Source: Aphelocoma coerulescens (lineage: Eukaryota > Chordata > Aves > Passeriformes > Corvidae). From it: DNA of 64,000 nt. Under the pieces are notes generated by a model. It saw nothing but the letters and a program-made list of their open reading frames with translations. It was not told the origin of the DNA and made no database searches. Shown here one piece after another: positions 62,301 through 64,000 of the stretch. The stretch is taken from NCBI RefSeq assembly GCF_041296385.1, contig NC_091016.1, positions 19,319,497-19,383,496 on the forward strand, given 5' to 3'. The first letter of the stretch is position 1; each line of letters opens with the position of its first letter. Both the position numbers and the translations under genes were made by a program.

Positions 62301-63560
62301 TTCATCCAAAAACATCACTGATTTCATTAGTCATTAAAAATAAAATCCAGTAAACAACCTATTAAGAAATGGCGTAAAGACAACTATCATCCAAACCTCC
62401 AAACCAGCTACATCCAACTGGCAGTGGGAGGGCAGAAGGGATGCTAATACACTAAGGGCACATCATCAAGAATTTTTTATATTAACTAGAAAGGTCTTAA
62501 ATGTAGGTAAAGGCTCCAAAATTAGAGATCACCTTGCTGACAAACATCCACCGTGTACAGGCATTTCATCTGCACATTTAACGAGTACTTTTTAAGTTAA
62601 ATCTTGCTTAAGGGAATTACGTATTTCAGTGAGAGCTGAGCAAGTCAAGATTTCAACATAGGTCAAATGTTAGTAAACAAACGTGAACCAATGACCTGAC
62701 CTGGACAACATCCCTTCAAGCTTGTGATGATTACCATGTTAAATACAGATATATAAATACCAGCTCTCAGTCTGTGACAAGTAACAAATCCAGCCAGTTT
62801 TTGTCATCTTCTCTGCTGGGCTTTGAGATGCAATTTCATTTGTCCTCACACACTTGGCAACCACACCTGAAACTCACTTGTCATTGTTAAAATCTATATA
62901 CAAACAATAAGCTCTGCATCTCTAAATATTTCTGTAACTACGGAAGTGAAAGTAGCAGATGACAGAAGCCTCCAAATAGTATTTCTAAAGACTACTTTAG
63001 AAAAAGAGAGCAGCACTTAAAACTGACAGTTTTTGTTTGTCGCACAACACGACTTGAATTCAGCCATCCAGAATGAGGCTCTATATAAAAATATACATAT
63101 AGGGTTATATATAGCAGTCACATATAGTCACGTGAGGGAATGTTTACAACTAGGGAGCAAGTTCCCTCCCTTTCAGCCATCAGTCATAAACATTAGTCAA
63201 GCTAATGGTTAATCTAGAGCCATTAGTTGCTGACATCAAGAGTTGTTCTGTGATACCACTTTGGAAAGAGCCCTGCCCTGTTTCTCTCTCATAAGACCGT
63301 GTGTACTTGCTTTGTTATTCCCTCTGTCTAACCCTAAACCTGTGTTTATTGTTTAGAGAAACCAAAGACAAATAATTTATTAAATTCTACGGCGTTATCA
63401 GTCCAAAACACGGCCTTCATTCTTAAATAAACACGCTGGATTAATCTAATCTAGATCTGCTTGCCCAGTACAACTGAAGGCTGTGCACATAGTAACAAAT
63501 GAAGCAAACAGACAACAGTCTTCGCATTCCCTTTTGCTTTGACTCAGAACCTTTCCCAGA
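56349..63560 (-). other. YPEL5: YPEL5 5' intron region, possibly with small non-coding exons
   Basis: About 7.2 kb separates the first coding exon from the CpG-island promoter. No coding sequence is seen. Two strong donor-like sites on the gene strand, GAGG/GTAAGT at 61188/61187 and GGGAAG/GTAAGG at 61351/61350, could end alternative 5'UTR exons; this is unproven. A 15-A run lies at 58123-58137. Confidence 0.6.
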
Positions 63561-64000
63561 GTGGAAAAGAGCCGGCAGAATTATTTCAGCTCCCTGGGAA
63601 TCCATACTTCCAGGGGGAAAACCCCAACCGAAGCACGAGCAGGCGAATGTGTCTCGCTGCTGAGCGAGCCGCGAGCACCTCCACAAAGCAAACAACCACT
63701 GCGGCTGGATCTGTGACAGCTCCCCGCGGGAGGCACCTGTCTGGCGGGGACACGGGGCTGCTCCGCCGGCCAGCGCTCAGCAAGCAGCACCCTCGCACGG
63801 GGAGAGGGGCGATGCGTCAGGCGGCGCCGCCACCCCCCGTGCGACCGGGCAGGGCGGTTCAACCCCCGCGGCCGAGCCCGGGGGCGGCGCTGGGGGGGGC
63901 GCCGGTGCCTGTGCCAGTGCCTTTCCCGGTGCCGCGCACACACAAAGCCGCTCGCGCGCGGGGGCGGTCCCCAGCCCGGCCCGGCCCGCGCGCCGTCACG
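63560..64000 (-). promoter_or_regulatory. YPEL5: YPEL5 CpG-island promoter (cut by window end)
   Basis: GC and CpG density rise steeply from about 63590 to the end, reaching runs such as CCCGGGGGCGGCGC. It lies 7.3 kb upstream of the coding exons with no other gene between. A TGCGTCA CRE/AP-1-like site occurs near 63823. The transcription start cannot be placed, and the island probably continues beyond the window. Confidence 0.7.

Noticed and set aside
63325..63345. Telomere-like CTAACCCTAAACC
   Set aside because: Only about two degenerate units; this occurs by chance and is not an array.
1..64000. CRISPR arrays, operons, bacterial-type mobile islands
   Set aside because: The window is vertebrate nuclear DNA with spliced genes and CR1 elements; no regularly spaced repeats were seen.

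Overview
This is vertebrate nuclear DNA, almost certainly from a bird. It contains CR1 LINE fragments with the avian 3'-end sequence, long introns and CpG-island promoters. Two genes are recognisable, and their order and orientation match the mammalian YPEL5-LBH neighbourhood (human 2p23). Both lie on the minus strand: LBH at about 1.8-13.7 kb and YPEL5 from about 52.4 kb to the right edge, where its CpG-island promoter is cut by the window end. Only about 0.7 kb is conserved host coding sequence.

Left region (1-14.1 kb): sequence downstream of LBH containing a perfect 28-bp inverted repeat. Then comes the three-exon LBH gene, with a long 3'UTR, an 8.4-kb intron 2, a 0.74-kb intron 1 and a strong CpG-island promoter. 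The promoter carries a CArG box, a full CRE palindrome and a G-quadruplex motif. LBH encodes a small acidic nuclear transcription cofactor of 109 residues.

Middle region (14.1-52.4 kb): the intergenic interval. It holds two clear orphan CpG islands (21.4-22.0 and 29.2-29.7 kb) and a weaker GC-rich patch (46.2-46.7 kb), three CR1 fragments on the minus strand, simple repeats, AT-rich stretches that look like regulatory DNA, and a probable solo LTR (about 48.3-48.9 kb). The most notable object is at about 32.1-38.7 kb. A pair of diverged direct repeats flanks an intact 433-codon single-exon ORF (33693-34994, plus strand). Its product is a coiled-coil protein with a Gly/Arg-rich tail, and I read it as the Gag-like gene of an old class III (ERV-L/spuma-like) endogenous retrovirus. 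No pol, protease or env could be recognised beside it.

Right region (52.4-64 kb): YPEL5, with a 3'UTR of about 1.9 kb, two coding exons encoding a 121-residue Yippee protein (C-X2-C-X52-C-X2-C), a long 5' intron and a CpG-island promoter. YPEL5 is a factor associated with the CTLH/GID ubiquitin ligase. LBH is a developmental, Wnt-responsive transcription cofactor. They are conserved neighbours with no known shared pathway.

No database or alignment program was available. Exon borders come from reading splice sites and matching the known families. Repeat identities and divergences were judged by eye.
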